NCBI RefSeq assembly: GCF_001021975.1
Contig: NZ_CP009928.1
Span: forward strand, 3,414,001 to 3,478,000
Length of the DNA: 64,000 nucleotides
Direction: 5' to 3'
Origin: Chryseobacterium gallinarum
Lineage (GTDB): Bacteria; Bacteroidota; Bacteroidia; Flavobacteriales; Weeksellaceae
How positions within the stretch are numbered: the first letter of the stretch is position 1; every line of letters starts with the position of its first letter. Position numbers and translations under genes: made by a program. This document shows, in pieces, positions 41,827-51,617 of the stretch. A model generated the notes under the pieces. That model made no database searches. It had not been told where the DNA came from and was given only the letters and a program-made list of their open reading frames with translations.

Positions 41827-44721
41827 ATGCAAGGAAAAGGACTTATTACAATTGTTGCTATTGTCCTGGGGTTGATCTGCTTAAACGAGCTATTACCAAC
41901 CTGGTACGCCAGCAAAATTGAATCGCAGATTGAAGCTGCGAAAGGAAACGAGAAAGAGATCAAACGAATCAAGGAAGATACTCTTAATCTTGGGTATACG
42001 AAGCTTTATTATTCTAAAGCTAAAGACAAGGAAATGAAACTTGGTCTTGACTTAAAAGGAGGGATCAACGTTCTATTGGAAATCAACCAGAGAGATTTGG
42101 TAAATGATTTAACCAATTATTCTACTAATCCTGTTCTTATTGAGGCTTTAAACAAGACTGATGAAGTTCAGAAAAACTCTACAAAATCTTACATCGACAA
42201 TTTCTTTGAACAGTTCGATGCGATTAACAAAGCAAAAGGAACAAACCTGAAGCTTGCTGATCCGGAACTTTTCGGAAATACAAACCTGACCGAAATCAAG
42301 TACAATACAACTGATGAGCAGGTGAAAAGTATTGTGAAAAGAAGAATTGATCTTTCTGTAGGGACAGCTTTTGAAGTAATCAGAACAAGAATTGATAAGC
42401 TTGGAGCTATCCAGCCGAATGTTCAGAGAGTGCCTGGTACCGCAAGAATTTCTGTGGAAATGCCTGGTATGAAGGACATCGACAAAGTGAAAAAAATGCT
42501 TCAGACTTCTGCAAAACTTCAATTCTGGGAAGTACAGCAGATCCCTGAAATTGCACCTTATTTCCAGACTTTGACAACTATGGTTGCTGCAAAAGGAGAT
42601 TCTATGGGGGTTGCAAAAAATGTAAACCTTATGAAACTTTTACAGCTTGAGAAATTAAGAAGTAATGGTGTTGCCAACGTAAAATTGTCTGATACAGCCG
42701 CTGTAAATAAAATTTTAAACAGCAAAGTAGCCCAGTCCTTACGTCCGGCTAACATTAAATATACCCAATTCATGTGGGGGTACAAACCTGAAGCAACAAG
42801 CCCGGATGACCTGGTATTGTATGCGATCAGAGGTAACATCAATCAAAAAGCTCCGGTAGACGGTGCTGTAGAAACTGCCAATATCAGCTACGATGAGCTT
42901 GGTAGAGTAGTGGTAGATATGCAGATGGATTCCAAAGGAGCAAAAGAATGGAAAACATTAACAGAGAAAAACGTTGGAAAACCGGTTGCTGTAACCCTGG
43001 ATAACAGAGTATACACTGCACCGAATGTTGTAAATGCTATTCCTAACGGTAGAACTCAGATCTCCGGTAACTTCTCTCAGGAAGAGGCTAAAGAGCTGGT
43101 AGACGTTTTAGGTGCCGGAAAATTACCTGCAGGGGCTAAAGTAGTTCAGGCTACTCAGGTAGGTCCGTCTTTAGGACAGGAATCTATCAACGCCGGTATG
43201 ATTTCATTTGCGATTGCATTCCTGATTATCATCGTGTATATCATTTTCTATTACGGAGGTGCCGGAGTGTACGCTGTAATTGCGATGGTAATAAACCTTT
43301 TCTATATTTTCGGAATTATGGATTCCGGAGACTTTACGCTTACGCTTCCTGGTATTGCAGGTATTGTACTGACAATGGCCATGGCGGTAGATACGAACGT
43401 AATCATCTATGAAAGAACGAAAGAAGAATTATTTGCAGGTAAGGGCATCTTAGAGGCATATAAAGACGGTTTCAAGCATGCATTAAGTGCAATTATTGAT
43501 GGTCACTCAACTACGTTATTAACGGCTGTTGTATTATTCTTCTTCGGAACAGGACCTATCAAAGGGTTTGCTCTGACATTGATGATCGGTATTATCATGA
43601 CATTGTTCACTTCCGTATTACTTTCAAGGGTAATGATCTTCAGCAGACTGAATAAAGGAAAACACCTTTCTGTCTGGACACCACCTACGAAAAACCTGTT
43701 CAGAAACACCTGGATTGATTTTATCGGAAAAAGAAAATATGCCTATATTATTTCTGCTGTATTAACTGTAATTTGTTTAGTATCTATGTTTACCCAAGGG
43801 TTCAAATATGGTATCGACTTTACAGGAGGTAGAAACTATGTAGTAAGATTCAATAAGGAAGTTAATGCTAACGATGTTGAAGAAAAACTAGTAAAACTGT
43901 TTAAGACCGAAGATGGTAAGAACTCCTCGGTAGAAGCTAAAACTTTCGGTAATGCTAAACAATTAAAAATCTCAACGGATTACCTGATTGAAGATGAATC
44001 TTTAAAAGCTGACCAGACAATTGAACAGAAACTATATGAAGGCCTGAAAGGAGATCTTCCAGCTAATATTACCTTAGCGGATTTTAAATCTGCAGATAAA
44101 GATCATGCGGGTATTATTTCTTCTGAAAAAGTAGGCCCTACAGTGGCAGACGATATCCAGACCCACGGTATTCTTGCTGTTGTGGCTGCTCTTGCGGGAA
44201 TCTTTATTTATATCTTATTCAGATTTAGAAAATGGCAGTTCTCTCTGGGGGCTGTAGCAGCTCTGTTCCACGATGCGGTTATCATTTTGGGGACGTATTC
44301 ATTGCTTCACAAATATATGCCGTTCAATATGGAAATCAACCAGGATTTCATTGCTGCAATCCTTACGGTATTAGGATATTCTATTAACGACACCGTGATT
44401 ATCTTCGATAGAATCAGGGAGTACCTGAAAGAGAAGAAATCTTTAACGTTGGCGGGTCTGTTTGATGACTCTATTTCCAGCACGCTAGGTAGAACATTCA
44501 ACACTTCATTTACAACGATTCTTGTAATCCTTGCTATTTTCATCTTCGGTGGAGATAACCTGAGAGGGTTTATGTTTGCTATGTTGATCGGTATCGGATT
44601 CGGAACTTATTCATCCATCTTTATTGCATCGGCTATCGCTTATGACTTCCTGAGAAAAGGAAAAGAAGAGGAAGTACATGGAAAAACCACTTCTAACAAA
44701 GAAGTACTTGCTTCAAAGTAA
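41827..44721 (+). CDS. secDF: SecDF protein-export membrane protein (fused SecD and SecF)
   Basis: 964 aa, about the size of a SecD plus SecF fusion. The SecD half has an N-terminal helix, the P1 head (LGLDLKGGINVLLEI) and a six-helix block with GIVLTMAMAVDTNVIIYER. The SecF half begins at about 630 with KYGIDFTGG, then repeats the layout with GYSINDTVIIFDRIRE. Long periplasmic loops of low similarity separate the two. SecDF uses the proton gradient to pull exported proteins through SecYEG. A fused form is common in Bacteroidota. It has its own terminator. Confidence 0.96.
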   Translation: MQGKGLITIVAIVLGLICLNELLPTWYASKIESQIEAAKGNEKEIKRIKEDTLNLGYTKLYYSKAKDKEMKLGLDLKGGINVLLEINQRDLVNDLTNYSTNPVLIEALNKTDEVQKNSTKSYIDNFFEQFDAINKAKGTNLKLADPELFGNTNLTEIKYNTTDEQVKSIVKRRIDLSVGTAFEVIRTRIDKLGAIQPNVQRVPGTARISVEMPGMKDIDKVKKMLQTSAKLQFWEVQQIPEIAPYFQTLTTMVAAKGDSMGVAKNVNLMKLLQLEKLRSNGVANVKLSDTAAVNKILNSKVAQSLRPANIKYTQFMWGYKPEATSPDDLVLYAIRGNINQKAPVDGAVETANISYDELGRVVVDMQMDSKGAKEWKTLTEKNVGKPVAVTLDNRVYTAPNVVNAIPNGRTQISGNFSQEEAKELVDVLGAGKLPAGAKVVQATQVGPSLGQESINAGMISFAIAFLIIIVYIIFYYGGAGVYAVIAMVINLFYIFGIMDSGDFTLTLPGIAGIVLTMAMAVDTNVIIYERTKEELFAGKGILEAYKDGFKHALSAIIDGHSTTLLTAVVLFFFGTGPIKGFALTLMIGIIMTLFTSVLLSRVMIFSRLNKGKHLSVWTPPTKNLFRNTWIDFIGKRKYAYIISAVLTVICLVSMFTQGFKYGIDFTGGRNYVVRFNKEVNANDVEEKLVKLFKTEDGKNSSVEAKTFGNAKQLKISTDYLIEDESLKADQTIEQKLYEGLKGDLPANITLADFKSADKDHAGIISSEKVGPTVADDIQTHGILAVVAALAGIFIYILFRFRKWQFSLGAVAALFHDAVIILGTYSLLHKYMPFNMEINQDFIAAILTVLGYSINDTVIIFDRIREYLKEKKSLTLAGLFDDSISSTLGRTFNTSFTTILVILAIFIFGGDNLRGFMFAMLIGIGFGTYSSIFIASAIAYDFLRKGKEEEVHGKTTSNKEVLASK

Positions 44722-44742
44722 TTTAGACTACAATAAATGAGT

Positions 44743-44771
44743 AAAAGCCTTTCGAGAGAAAGGCTTTTTTT
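44743..44771 (+). terminator. terminator after secDF
   Basis: AAAAGCCTTT-cgagag-AAAGGCTTTT is followed by a T run. Confidence 0.85.
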
Positions 44772-44925
44772 ATTGCCAGCCGGAATTCTTAGTGTTGAAA
44801 GTTCTTTCCACCCGGATATCAGTATGGAAATAGAGCCAATAGTTATCTTGATCTATATTTCCGTTTCCCCAATTTGCCCATTTCTGAGTAATTTTTTCAT
44901 CCGAATAAATGTCAAAACTTAACAT
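44770..44925 (-). CDS. small orphan ORF, 51 aa, or remnant of a larger secreted protein
   Basis: A leftward frame from ATG 44925 to TAA 44770-44772 encodes 51 residues (MLSFDIYSDEKIT..., NYWLYFHTDIRVERTF, ending NTKNSGWQ). Its aromatic-rich composition is protein-like. The frame stays open for nine more codons upstream (IYLAISLLL-MLSFD), which would form a signal-peptide-like hydrophobic stretch, but no ATG begins it, so this may be the surviving tail of a broken gene or a peptide with an unusual start. The only other content of 44774-45094 is intergenic AT-rich sequence. Confidence 0.4.
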   Translation of the reverse strand: MLSFDIYSDEKITQKWANWGNGNIDQDNYWLYFHTDIRVERTFNTKNSGWQ

Positions 44926-45094
44926 CAAAAGTAGACTTATTGCTAAATAAATCTAACCTTAGAGATTAAAAATAATCTGTAATTTCATTAATAAATGATT
45001 TATATGGGATTATGAATATATCGATATTTTAATTGAAAAAAATAAATGCGATTATGCAGTAAATTATTATATATTTACAAAAAACAAAACAAAA

Positions 45095-45667
45095 ATGAAA
45101 TTCGAAAAATTATTCGTGGCTGCGGCACTATGTGCTGGCAGCGTTATTACTGCGCAGACGGGAATTGGCACCCCCAACCCTGATAAAAGCTCTGCTTTAG
45201 ATGTTACCGGCACCAATAAAGGTGTGTTAATCCCCAGAATTTCCGATCTCAACACAGTGGCCACCCCGGCAAATGGTCTGTTGGTATATGATCTGAAAAG
45301 GCAGGCATTAACCCAGAATATCGGGACACCCGCGAACCCCAACTGGGTTCCCATCAGTGGAAATATTGTTAAGTTCTTCTATATGCCTTCTATCAGTATT
45401 GATACTTCTACCTTAGGTACAGGCAAGACATTGGATTTATATCAATTGTATAAGACACAGTTTTCTACTCCGAAAGTTACAAGTACAGGAGCTCCTGCAG
45501 CCATTCCTTTCTTTGTGAATGCTACTGATCTCTATTATTATGTAACGGATTTTGATGGCAATGTTTTACGGAATGTAAGTATTGATGCCAATGGTATCCT
45601 GCGTTATGATGTGGTAGGGACGGCTACAGCCTGCTCGTTCGTTAATATTGTATTTGTAATCAAATAA
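45095..45667 (+). CDS. secreted surface protein, unknown function
   Basis: 190 aa with a signal peptide (MKFEKLFVAAALCAGSVITAQ). The mature N-terminus GIGTPNPDKSSALDVTGTNK followed by GVLIPR is a pattern common to many Flavobacteriia secreted proteins that carry repeated collagen- or tail-fibre-like regions. The C-terminal half is beta-rich (VTDFDGNVLRNVS, CSFVNIVFVIK) and contains no enzyme motif. A TATATATTTAC box lies about 25 bp upstream. The next gene, also secreted, begins about 90 bp after, so both may belong to one transcript. Confidence 0.7.
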   Translation: MKFEKLFVAAALCAGSVITAQTGIGTPNPDKSSALDVTGTNKGVLIPRISDLNTVATPANGLLVYDLKRQALTQNIGTPANPNWVPISGNIVKFFYMPSISIDTSTLGTGKTLDLYQLYKTQFSTPKVTSTGAPAAIPFFVNATDLYYYVTDFDGNVLRNVSIDANGILRYDVVGTATACSFVNIVFVIK

Positions 45668-45755
45668 TTTTAAGTGACTGACAATCATTGCAATCATCTC
45701 TGATTAGGTAGGGATGAATATTATTCCGTGTACCATTAACCGCTTAAAATTATCA

Positions 45756-47030
45756 ATGATGAAAACAAATTCAATATTACGCTATATTCTTATCGTGCTA
45801 TGCTTTCTGGTGACAGACAAAGTGCTGTCGCAGGAAATGGTTTCCTTACCTATGGGTGGTTGTGGGAGATTATTAGATACCAATACTTCTGCCCAGTATG
45901 CTAATGCTATTACCTTTTTTCCGCCTTGTTTAAAAGTGGGAGCGGTAGCAGCTAATGCCAGCAATATGACCGATATAGATGTGAATTCATATGCTTCCCT
46001 TAAACCGGGTATCGGAGCGGGGGTATGTCCTATTTATATCAGTGTGGGAACTACCGGCACTGACTTTCCTGCCAATAAGCCTGTATATATAGATTTCTCT
46101 TCTGAAGGCTTTAACTTTAATGCCAGCTTTAATGATGCCAGCTTCAGATTCTTTAATAACGGGCAGGAAGTATACTCAACACCGGTTGGAGGACACTTTT
46201 TCTTTGATTTTGGAGATAACCAGAGCCGGAAAATTATTAAAGTAATGCCTACCGTTGCATGGGATGAAATCAGATTATCGTATTCGGACTTTGGAATTGG
46301 TTTTACATTTAATGAAATGAAAGTGTATAATATTCTGTCAGAGTATTATATAGATCCGATGACTTATTTGTCTCAACCTTCTGACAGAACGGTTCCTGTA
46401 GGTGGGTCTGCTACAATGACAGCCGTCATCAGCAATACGGATATTGATGAAACACCGGCAAATGTTACCTACCAATGGCAGATATTAAATGGCTCTGTAT
46501 GGACAGATCTGGCCAATGGAAGTAATTACAGTAATGTTACTACTTCAACACTTAGTATCAGTAATATTCCTGCAGGATTTAACAATAATCAGTATAGGGT
46601 GGTGGCCAAATCCAGTTTCTATACATGTTCATTCCAGGCAAATTCCAATGTTGGTAGACTTTTTGTAAATGCAGTGAACAATCCTGGAACCATTGGAACC
46701 GATCAAACGGTTTGTCTGGATATCAATGCTGATCCAGCAGCGTTTACAGTAACTGCAGCGGCTCAGGTGACCGGAAATGCAGAATATCAATGGCAGAGTT
46801 CAGCGGATAATGTTACTTTTACCAACATTCCCAATGCTACTTCTGCAACATATGATGCCCCGGTTATAACACAGACTACTTATTACCGCCGTGGAGTAAG
46901 ATCTAACCTCAATGGAAACAGTACCGCTTATCAATACAGCAATGTGGTAAAAGTTACCCTTAAAAAAAGCTGCCTCATCAAATGTATCATATCCAATCGT
47001 ATGATTTATACAAAACTTAATAGTGACTAG
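45756..47030 (+). CDS. large secreted protein with Ig/PKD-like domains
   Basis: The start is taken at the ATG pair at 45756-45761 (MMKTNSILRYI), where a signal peptide begins and cleaves near KVLSQ; an upstream ATG at 45714 adds 14 polar residues. The 424 aa hold an N-terminal 190-residue domain of unknown type, then two Ig/PKD-like repeats (TYQWQILNGSVWTDL; EYQWQSSADNVTFTN). It ends in CIISNRMIYTKLNSD, a short Cys-containing tail recalling the tails of other flavobacterial secreted repeat proteins. No enzyme motif is seen. The products of 45095 and 45756 may act together at the surface. Confidence 0.72.
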   Translation: MMKTNSILRYILIVLCFLVTDKVLSQEMVSLPMGGCGRLLDTNTSAQYANAITFFPPCLKVGAVAANASNMTDIDVNSYASLKPGIGAGVCPIYISVGTTGTDFPANKPVYIDFSSEGFNFNASFNDASFRFFNNGQEVYSTPVGGHFFFDFGDNQSRKIIKVMPTVAWDEIRLSYSDFGIGFTFNEMKVYNILSEYYIDPMTYLSQPSDRTVPVGGSATMTAVISNTDIDETPANVTYQWQILNGSVWTDLANGSNYSNVTTSTLSISNIPAGFNNNQYRVVAKSSFYTCSFQANSNVGRLFVNAVNNPGTIGTDQTVCLDINADPAAFTVTAAAQVTGNAEYQWQSSADNVTFTNIPNATSATYDAPVITQTTYYRRGVRSNLNGNSTAYQYSNVVKVTLKKSCLIKCIISNRMIYTKLNSD

Positions 47031-47054
47031 CCTTATATATCCTAATTGAATCAT

Positions 47055-47088
47055 AAAAAACCTGTTTCATATGAAATCAGGTTTTTTT
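47055..47088 (+). terminator. terminator after the surface protein genes
   Basis: AACCTG-tttcatatgaaat-CAGGTT, in which the loop itself is nearly palindromic, is followed by a T run. Confidence 0.8.
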
Positions 47089-47237
47089 ATTTTATGGTTG
47101 CCCGATCTTTAATTTTTTACGCCTTGAGTTGTTGGAAATAATATAAAAACAAAGTGTTTTCTGATATAATTCTGCTATACAATAGTAAACTTCTTTAATA
47201 CAGTGCAATTTAGAATCATTATTTTTTAAGATTTGAT

Positions 47238-47245
47238 TAATTTTG
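47238..47245 (+). promoter_or_regulatory. -7 element TAATTTTG near the MFS start
   Basis: TAatTTTG ends seven bases before ATG 47253, a third case in this window of a -7-like box nearly touching the start codon. Confidence 0.4.
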
Positions 47246-47252
47246 CAGCATC

Positions 47253-48500
47253 ATGGAAAATTCAAAGAAAAAAGCAGCCATAGGCTTTATATTTATTACA
47301 TTGTTGATTGATATTACGGGTTGGGGGATTATTATACCCGTTGTTCCTAAATTAATTGAGGAACTTATTCATGCTGATATCAGTGAAGCAGCAAAATATG
47401 GAGGCTGGCTGGGATTTGCCTATGCATTTGTGCAGTTTATTTTCTCACCATTGGTAGGTAATCTGAGTGATAAGTATGGGCGAAGGCCTATTATTCTGAT
47501 TTCCCTCTTCGGATTTGCAGTCGATTATATTTTCCTGGCATTGGCGCCCACGATCTGGTGGCTGTTTATCGGTAGAATTATTGCAGGAATTACAGGAGCA
47601 AGCGTAACAACCGCCAGTGCCTATATTGCGGATATTTCTACAGATGAAGACCGGGCCAAAAACTTCGGATTGATAGGAGCTGCCTTTGGCCTTGGGTTTA
47701 TTATAGGGCCTGTATTGGGAGGAGTTTTGGGACACTACGGAGCAAGAGTTCCTTTCTATGCAGCTGCAGGGTTATGTTTACTTAATTTTCTGTATGGGTA
47801 TTTTATCCTGCCGGAGAGTTTGGACAAAGATAAAAGGAGAGAATTTGATTGGAAACGTGCCAATCCGGTAGGCTCATTTAAATTCTTAGGTAAACATCCT
47901 GAAATCTCAGGACTTATTGTCGCTTTGATTCTGATCTATATTGCCGGACATGCTGTACAAAGCAACTGGAGTTTCTTTACGATGTATAAATTCAGCTGGA
48001 CGGAAAGAATGGTAGGAATATCACTGGGAGTAGTGGGTTTATTGGTTGGCCTGGTGCAGGGAGTTTTAATCAGATGGACAACACCAAGGCTGGGCGAACA
48101 GAAAAGTATCTATTATGGCCTGGCTTTATATGCCGTAGGAATGTTTTTGTTTGCTTTTGCATCAGAAGGCTGGATGATGTTTGCATTTCTGGTACCGTAT
48201 TGTTTAGGAGGAATCTGTGGACCGGCCTTGCAGTCTGTGATCACAAAAAGTGTACCTTCCAATGAACAGGGGGAACTTCAGGGAGCTTTAACCAGTCTGA
48301 TGAGCGCTACTTCGATTATTGGGCCCCCGATGATGACCAATCTGTTCTACTTTTTTACCCATGACGAAGCACCATTCAAGTTTTCAGGGGCACCTTTCTT
48401 CCTTGCATTTATTTTAATGGCCATCAGTGTGGTGATTACGTATTCAGCTTTTCACAAGAAGAGAAAGATTGATGATGATATTCTCTTCAAGAAAAAATAG
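47253..48500 (+). CDS. MFS drug/tetracycline-type efflux transporter
   Basis: 415 aa with 12 predicted membrane helices and the TCR/Tet-family layout. Motif A is [14 protein letters not shown] (between helices 2 and 3) and motif C-like Gly/Pro repeats ([18 protein letters not shown]) are in helix 5, the antiporter signature. Tet(A)-like antiporters export drug-metal complexes with protons. Intrinsic relatives in Bacteroidota are common and often not resistance determinants, so resistance is not claimed. It is monocistronic. Confidence 0.85.
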   Translation: MENSKKKAAIGFIFITLLIDITGWGIIIPVVPKLIEELIHADISEAAKYGGWLGFAYAFVQFIFSPLVGNLSDKYGRRPIILISLFGFAVDYIFLALAPTIWWLFIGRIIAGITGASVTTASAYIADISTDEDRAKNFGLIGAAFGLGFIIGPVLGGVLGHYGARVPFYAAAGLCLLNFLYGYFILPESLDKDKRREFDWKRANPVGSFKFLGKHPEISGLIVALILIYIAGHAVQSNWSFFTMYKFSWTERMVGISLGVVGLLVGLVQGVLIRWTTPRLGEQKSIYYGLALYAVGMFLFAFASEGWMMFAFLVPYCLGGICGPALQSVITKSVPSNEQGELQGALTSLMSATSIIGPPMMTNLFYFFTHDEAPFKFSGAPFFLAFILMAISVVITYSAFHKKRKIDDDILFKKK

Positions 48501-48507
48501 AAAAATT

Positions 48508-48540
48508 AAAGGTTAAGACAGTAGTTCTTAACCTTTTTTT
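48508..48540 (+). terminator. terminator after the MFS gene
   Basis: AAAGGTTAAG-acagtagtt-CTTAACCTTT is followed by T residues. Confidence 0.85.
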
Positions 48541-48626
48541 GTACAAAATATTTACATAGATTGGTGAAGTTACGCTTTCTTTTAAAAGTAATTTTTTGTA
48601 ATATTAATAATGGTAAACCCTAAAGT

Positions 48627-49427
48627 ATGGATGCATTAAAACTACAACAATATCTGCAGCGGATCCATTATTCCGGTGATGCAGAAACCACTATGGAGAC
48701 GTTGAAAAAGATTCATCAGCTTCATCCCAAGCACATTCCTTTTGAAAACATAGACCCTTATACGGGAACTGTTCCGTCTTTAAGCCCGGATGATATTTTT
48801 AATAAACTGATCACCACATCGCGGGGTGGATATTGCTATGAACAAAACCTGCTTTTAAGTGAAGTCTTACGGTATTTAGGTTTCAGCGTGAAACTGCAAT
48901 TAGGCAGGGTAGTATGGAAACGCGATGAAAACAGTGTTGCAGCGCCAACGCATTTATTGCTCACTGTCGATCTGGAAGGAACAAGATATCTGGTGGATTG
49001 CGGATTTGGAACGGTAACCCTTACCACTCCCATACTCCTGAATGAAGAAGAAGCACAGCAGACTCCTAATGGTATTTTCAAAATTTCCCAAAATGAAAGC
49101 ACTTATATCCTTTGGACGTGGAAACAGAAATGGCTTCCGGTATACCGCTTTAGGCTGGGACACGTAGAACCTGTTGATCTGGAAATTGCCAACTGGTATT
49201 TATCTACCCATCCCGAATCTAATTTTAAGAAGAACCTGGTTCTTTCAAAAGTAGATGAAAATGCCCGCTATACGTATACTGACAATATATTGAATATTCG
49301 TTCCAACGAAGGCATTAAAGAATCTGTACCGATAGAAAATGATCTGCAACTTTTTGAAATATTGGAAAATACTTTTGGATTGAAAGACAATGCTATTGAA
49401 AGGTTGAAAATGAAACCAAAAGACTAA
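48627..49427 (+). CDS. arylamine N-acetyltransferase
   Basis: Transfers acetyl from acetyl-CoA to arylamines or hydrazines, or on endogenous substrates. The 266 aa hold the complete thiol-protease-like triad: Cys70 (SRGGYCYEQN), His109 (APTHLLL) and Asp124 (YLVDCGFG). The length and spacing match bacterial NATs. No biosynthetic cluster is adjacent (some NATs work as amide synthases beside polyketide genes), so a detoxification or housekeeping role is more likely than a product-specific one. Confidence 0.93.
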   Translation: MDALKLQQYLQRIHYSGDAETTMETLKKIHQLHPKHIPFENIDPYTGTVPSLSPDDIFNKLITTSRGGYCYEQNLLLSEVLRYLGFSVKLQLGRVVWKRDENSVAAPTHLLLTVDLEGTRYLVDCGFGTVTLTTPILLNEEEAQQTPNGIFKISQNESTYILWTWKQKWLPVYRFRLGHVEPVDLEIANWYLSTHPESNFKKNLVLSKVDENARYTYTDNILNIRSNEGIKESVPIENDLQLFEILENTFGLKDNAIERLKMKPKD

Positions 49428-49461
49428 AATCATACACAAAACACCTAAACGGTACCTGATA

Positions 49462-49505
49462 AAAATACTAAAGAGGCTGTCTGGACAACCTCTTTAGTAT
49501 TTTGA
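49462..49505. terminator. bidirectional terminator
   Basis: ACTAAAGAGG-ctgtctggacaa-CCTCTTTAGT lies between convergent genes, with T-rich flanks on both strands. Confidence 0.75.
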
Positions 49506-49525
49506 AAACGATATTGTGAAGACAA

Positions 49526-50470
49526 TTACGGATAAAGTGATTGGCTTCCGTTGCTTACAATATTGCTTCCCAAACCTGAGAAAGATACTGAGAATTTGCT
49601 GGCATTAAAACTTAAAGAACCTGTTGGAGTACAAAGTCCTAAAGCATACTGGCATTTGCCGTAAGCACCTGAATTTTTAATAACTTTGCTTTCGCTTTTT
49701 GCTTTTCCCAAGCTGATATTACCCCAGTCGCTTACATCGGTATTGGATACGGTAGAACCCGAATAGTAAATGGTAATTTTATAACCGATCTCGCCTCTTT
49801 TAGAGCCCCACAGCCATTTGGCAGTCCACCATTGCTTATACCATTTGGAAGCTACTTTTGCTGCTGCGTCATTGGTTGTTTCCACCTGGCCTCTCGTATC
49901 CATCATGACCAGACCTCCAAAAATATTATCCCAGATAATCCCGGTGCTATTGTAGAAACAAAGTGTTGTGAATTTTCCATTTTTGCCGTTCCATGTTACT
50001 TCCAGGACATTCGTACCGGTTTTAATCTCTTCTGACATCATTTCTTTAAGTCCTTTTTGAGCAGTAATGAGATCCTCCCCGGTATATAAATCTCCAATTT
50101 TCCCGATTTTTACAGAAGAAGGGTCCATAATATTTCCTATGGCAATAAACTGGTCCTGATCAGAAATCAAGCTCTGTGAAAGCTCAATACCTTTTGTGGT
50201 GGAAAGCTGTCCCAGCACAGTGATTCCGGTGATCTGTAAATCATTCTTTAAATAATATTCAATATTTTTCTTTGATTCTTCCAGCTGAGATTGAACAACA
50301 TCAGGAACTGCCTGGGAAGAGGGAGTGATCTCCTTTTTAAGATCTGCCATGGTTACTTTGTCCTGAAGTACTTCCTGTTGGGCAATGTCATTGTTTTCGT
50401 CCCGGCAGCTGCTAAGAGTTAATACAGACAATACAGCCAGTAATTTGAAAGTGGATACTAATTTTTTCAT
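49526..50470 (-). CDS. lipoprotein, unknown function
   Basis: 314 aa with a type II signal peptide (LAVLSVLTLSSC, acylated Cys about 22). The mature region has an acidic N-terminal coil (NNDIAQQEVLQDKVTM, DVVQSQLEESKKNIEYYL) and a C-terminal all-beta part with two Cys (YGKCQYALGLC). There is no enzyme motif. The C-terminal half resembles small secreted beta-sandwich modules rather than any named family. It is a single gene. Confidence 0.65.
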   Translation of the reverse strand: MKKLVSTFKLLAVLSVLTLSSCRDENNDIAQQEVLQDKVTMADLKKEITPSSQAVPDVVQSQLEESKKNIEYYLKNDLQITGITVLGQLSTTKGIELSQSLISDQDQFIAIGNIMDPSSVKIGKIGDLYTGEDLITAQKGLKEMMSEEIKTGTNVLEVTWNGKNGKFTTLCFYNSTGIIWDNIFGGLVMMDTRGQVETTNDAAAKVASKWYKQWWTAKWLWGSKRGEIGYKITIYYSGSTVSNTDVSDWGNISLGKAKSESKVIKNSGAYGKCQYALGLCTPTGSLSFNASKFSVSFSGLGSNIVSNGSQSLYP

Positions 50471-50713
50471 ATTAAATAATTTAGGTTGTGTGGTAAATAT
50501 AGTAAAATATTAAATAATTCTCATAGATTTGAATTAATTATTTGTTAATTAATAATTTCCGGTAGAATGATGATATTGACAACTAAGAGAATAATAGAAC
50601 CACTTCAATGCTCGGTTTTGTTCCTTCCATTCTGTTAATCATTAAATTCTTAAAATTTGTTTAAAATTTAAGTTTACTGTAAATAAATGTATAATCTTTT
50701 GTAATTTTACAGC

Positions 50714-51049
50714 ATGGAATTAAGCATTGGAGAAATGGCACTCATTGCCATCGCAATCGTTGTATTATTCGGACCGGATAAACTTCCTCAGATAGCACGT
50801 GACCTGGGGGCAGGTGTTAGGAAAATGCGTGGGGCAGTGGAAGATATCAAAACGGAGATTATGAAAGAAACAGATAACCCTGTTTCAGAAATCAAACGTG
50901 AAATTGAGAAAGTAAAAGATGCGGCCAAAGACTTCAATCCGGTGAATGATATTAAAAAAGATATTCTGACGGAACCTGTCTCATCTAATGAACCTCCAAA
51001 ACCAAAACCTTCAGAGGACGAAACCTATGAAGGACCTGTAAGCAGATAA
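50714..51049 (+). CDS. tatA: TatA/TatB-type twin-arginine translocase subunit
   Basis: 111 aa with the signature layout: one N-terminal membrane helix (GEMALIAIAIVVLFGPDKLP, the last part being the conserved FGP-KLP hinge), an amphipathic helix (QIARDLGAGVRKMRGAV) and a charged disordered tail. It could be TatA or a TatB-like paralogue. tatC is not next to it and was not seen anywhere in the window. It is the first gene of a three-gene operon with a PAP2 phosphatase and a TPR protein. Confidence 0.9.
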   Translation: MELSIGEMALIAIAIVVLFGPDKLPQIARDLGAGVRKMRGAVEDIKTEIMKETDNPVSEIKREIEKVKDAAKDFNPVNDIKKDILTEPVSSNEPPKPKPSEDETYEGPVSR

Positions 51050-51050
51050 T

Positions 51051-51617
51051 ATGGAGGAAATTATTCAGGAAGATAAACAGGTATTCCTTTACCTTAACAA
51101 TTTAGGAGACCCTTCTTTTGATCAGCTGTGGATGCTGATTTCTAGTACCTGGATCTGGGTGCCTCTTTATATCATATTTCTTTATTTTTTATACAAAAAT
51201 TATCAGCTGAAATCCCTGGTTTTTATTCTTGTATTCCTTGCCCTTGGAGCTACGGTTTCAGATCAGCTGGCAAGTGTTTTCAAATATGGAGTGGCAAGAC
51301 TCAGACCCTGCCACGATCCAAGCCTGGAGCCCTATATGAGAATTGTAAAATGTGGCGGTTCGTATGGATTTTATTCTGCTCATGCCTCCAATACCTTCTT
51401 TTTAGCTTCTTTTTTGAGTATTTTGCTGAAAAATAAGCTGAAATGGTTTCCATATGTTATATTTGTATGGGCTTTAATAGTTTCTTATAGCCGTATATAT
51501 TTAGGAGTGCATTTCCCGATAGATATTTTGGTGGGGGCGTTTGTTGGATCTTTATTGGGAGTGATATTCGGTGCACTCGCCAGAAAAGTGATCAACAAAC
51601 AAAACATAACCTCATGA
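51051..51617 (+). CDS. PAP2-family membrane phosphatase
   Basis: 188 aa, five or six membrane helices. All three PAP2 motifs are seen: KYGVARLRP (Lys-x6-Arg-Pro), YSAH (usually PSGH) and SRIYLGVHFPIDILVG (Ser-Arg-x5-His). PAP2 enzymes remove phosphate from lipid phosphates such as undecaprenyl pyrophosphate or phosphatidate. The gene starts 1 bp after the tatA stop and overlaps the TPR gene start by 4 bp, so the three are co-expressed. Confidence 0.92.
   Translation: MEEIIQEDKQVFLYLNNLGDPSFDQLWMLISSTWIWVPLYIIFLYFLYKNYQLKSLVFILVFLALGATVSDQLASVFKYGVARLRPCHDPSLEPYMRIVKCGGSYGFYSAHASNTFFLASFLSILLKNKLKWFPYVIFVWALIVSYSRIYLGVHFPIDILVGAFVGSLLGVIFGALARKVINKQNITS

Noticed and set aside
47253..48500. 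Acquired tetracycline-resistance gene
   Set aside because: The MFS signature is shared by many intrinsic exporters, and no mobile context, regulator or resistance partner is near.
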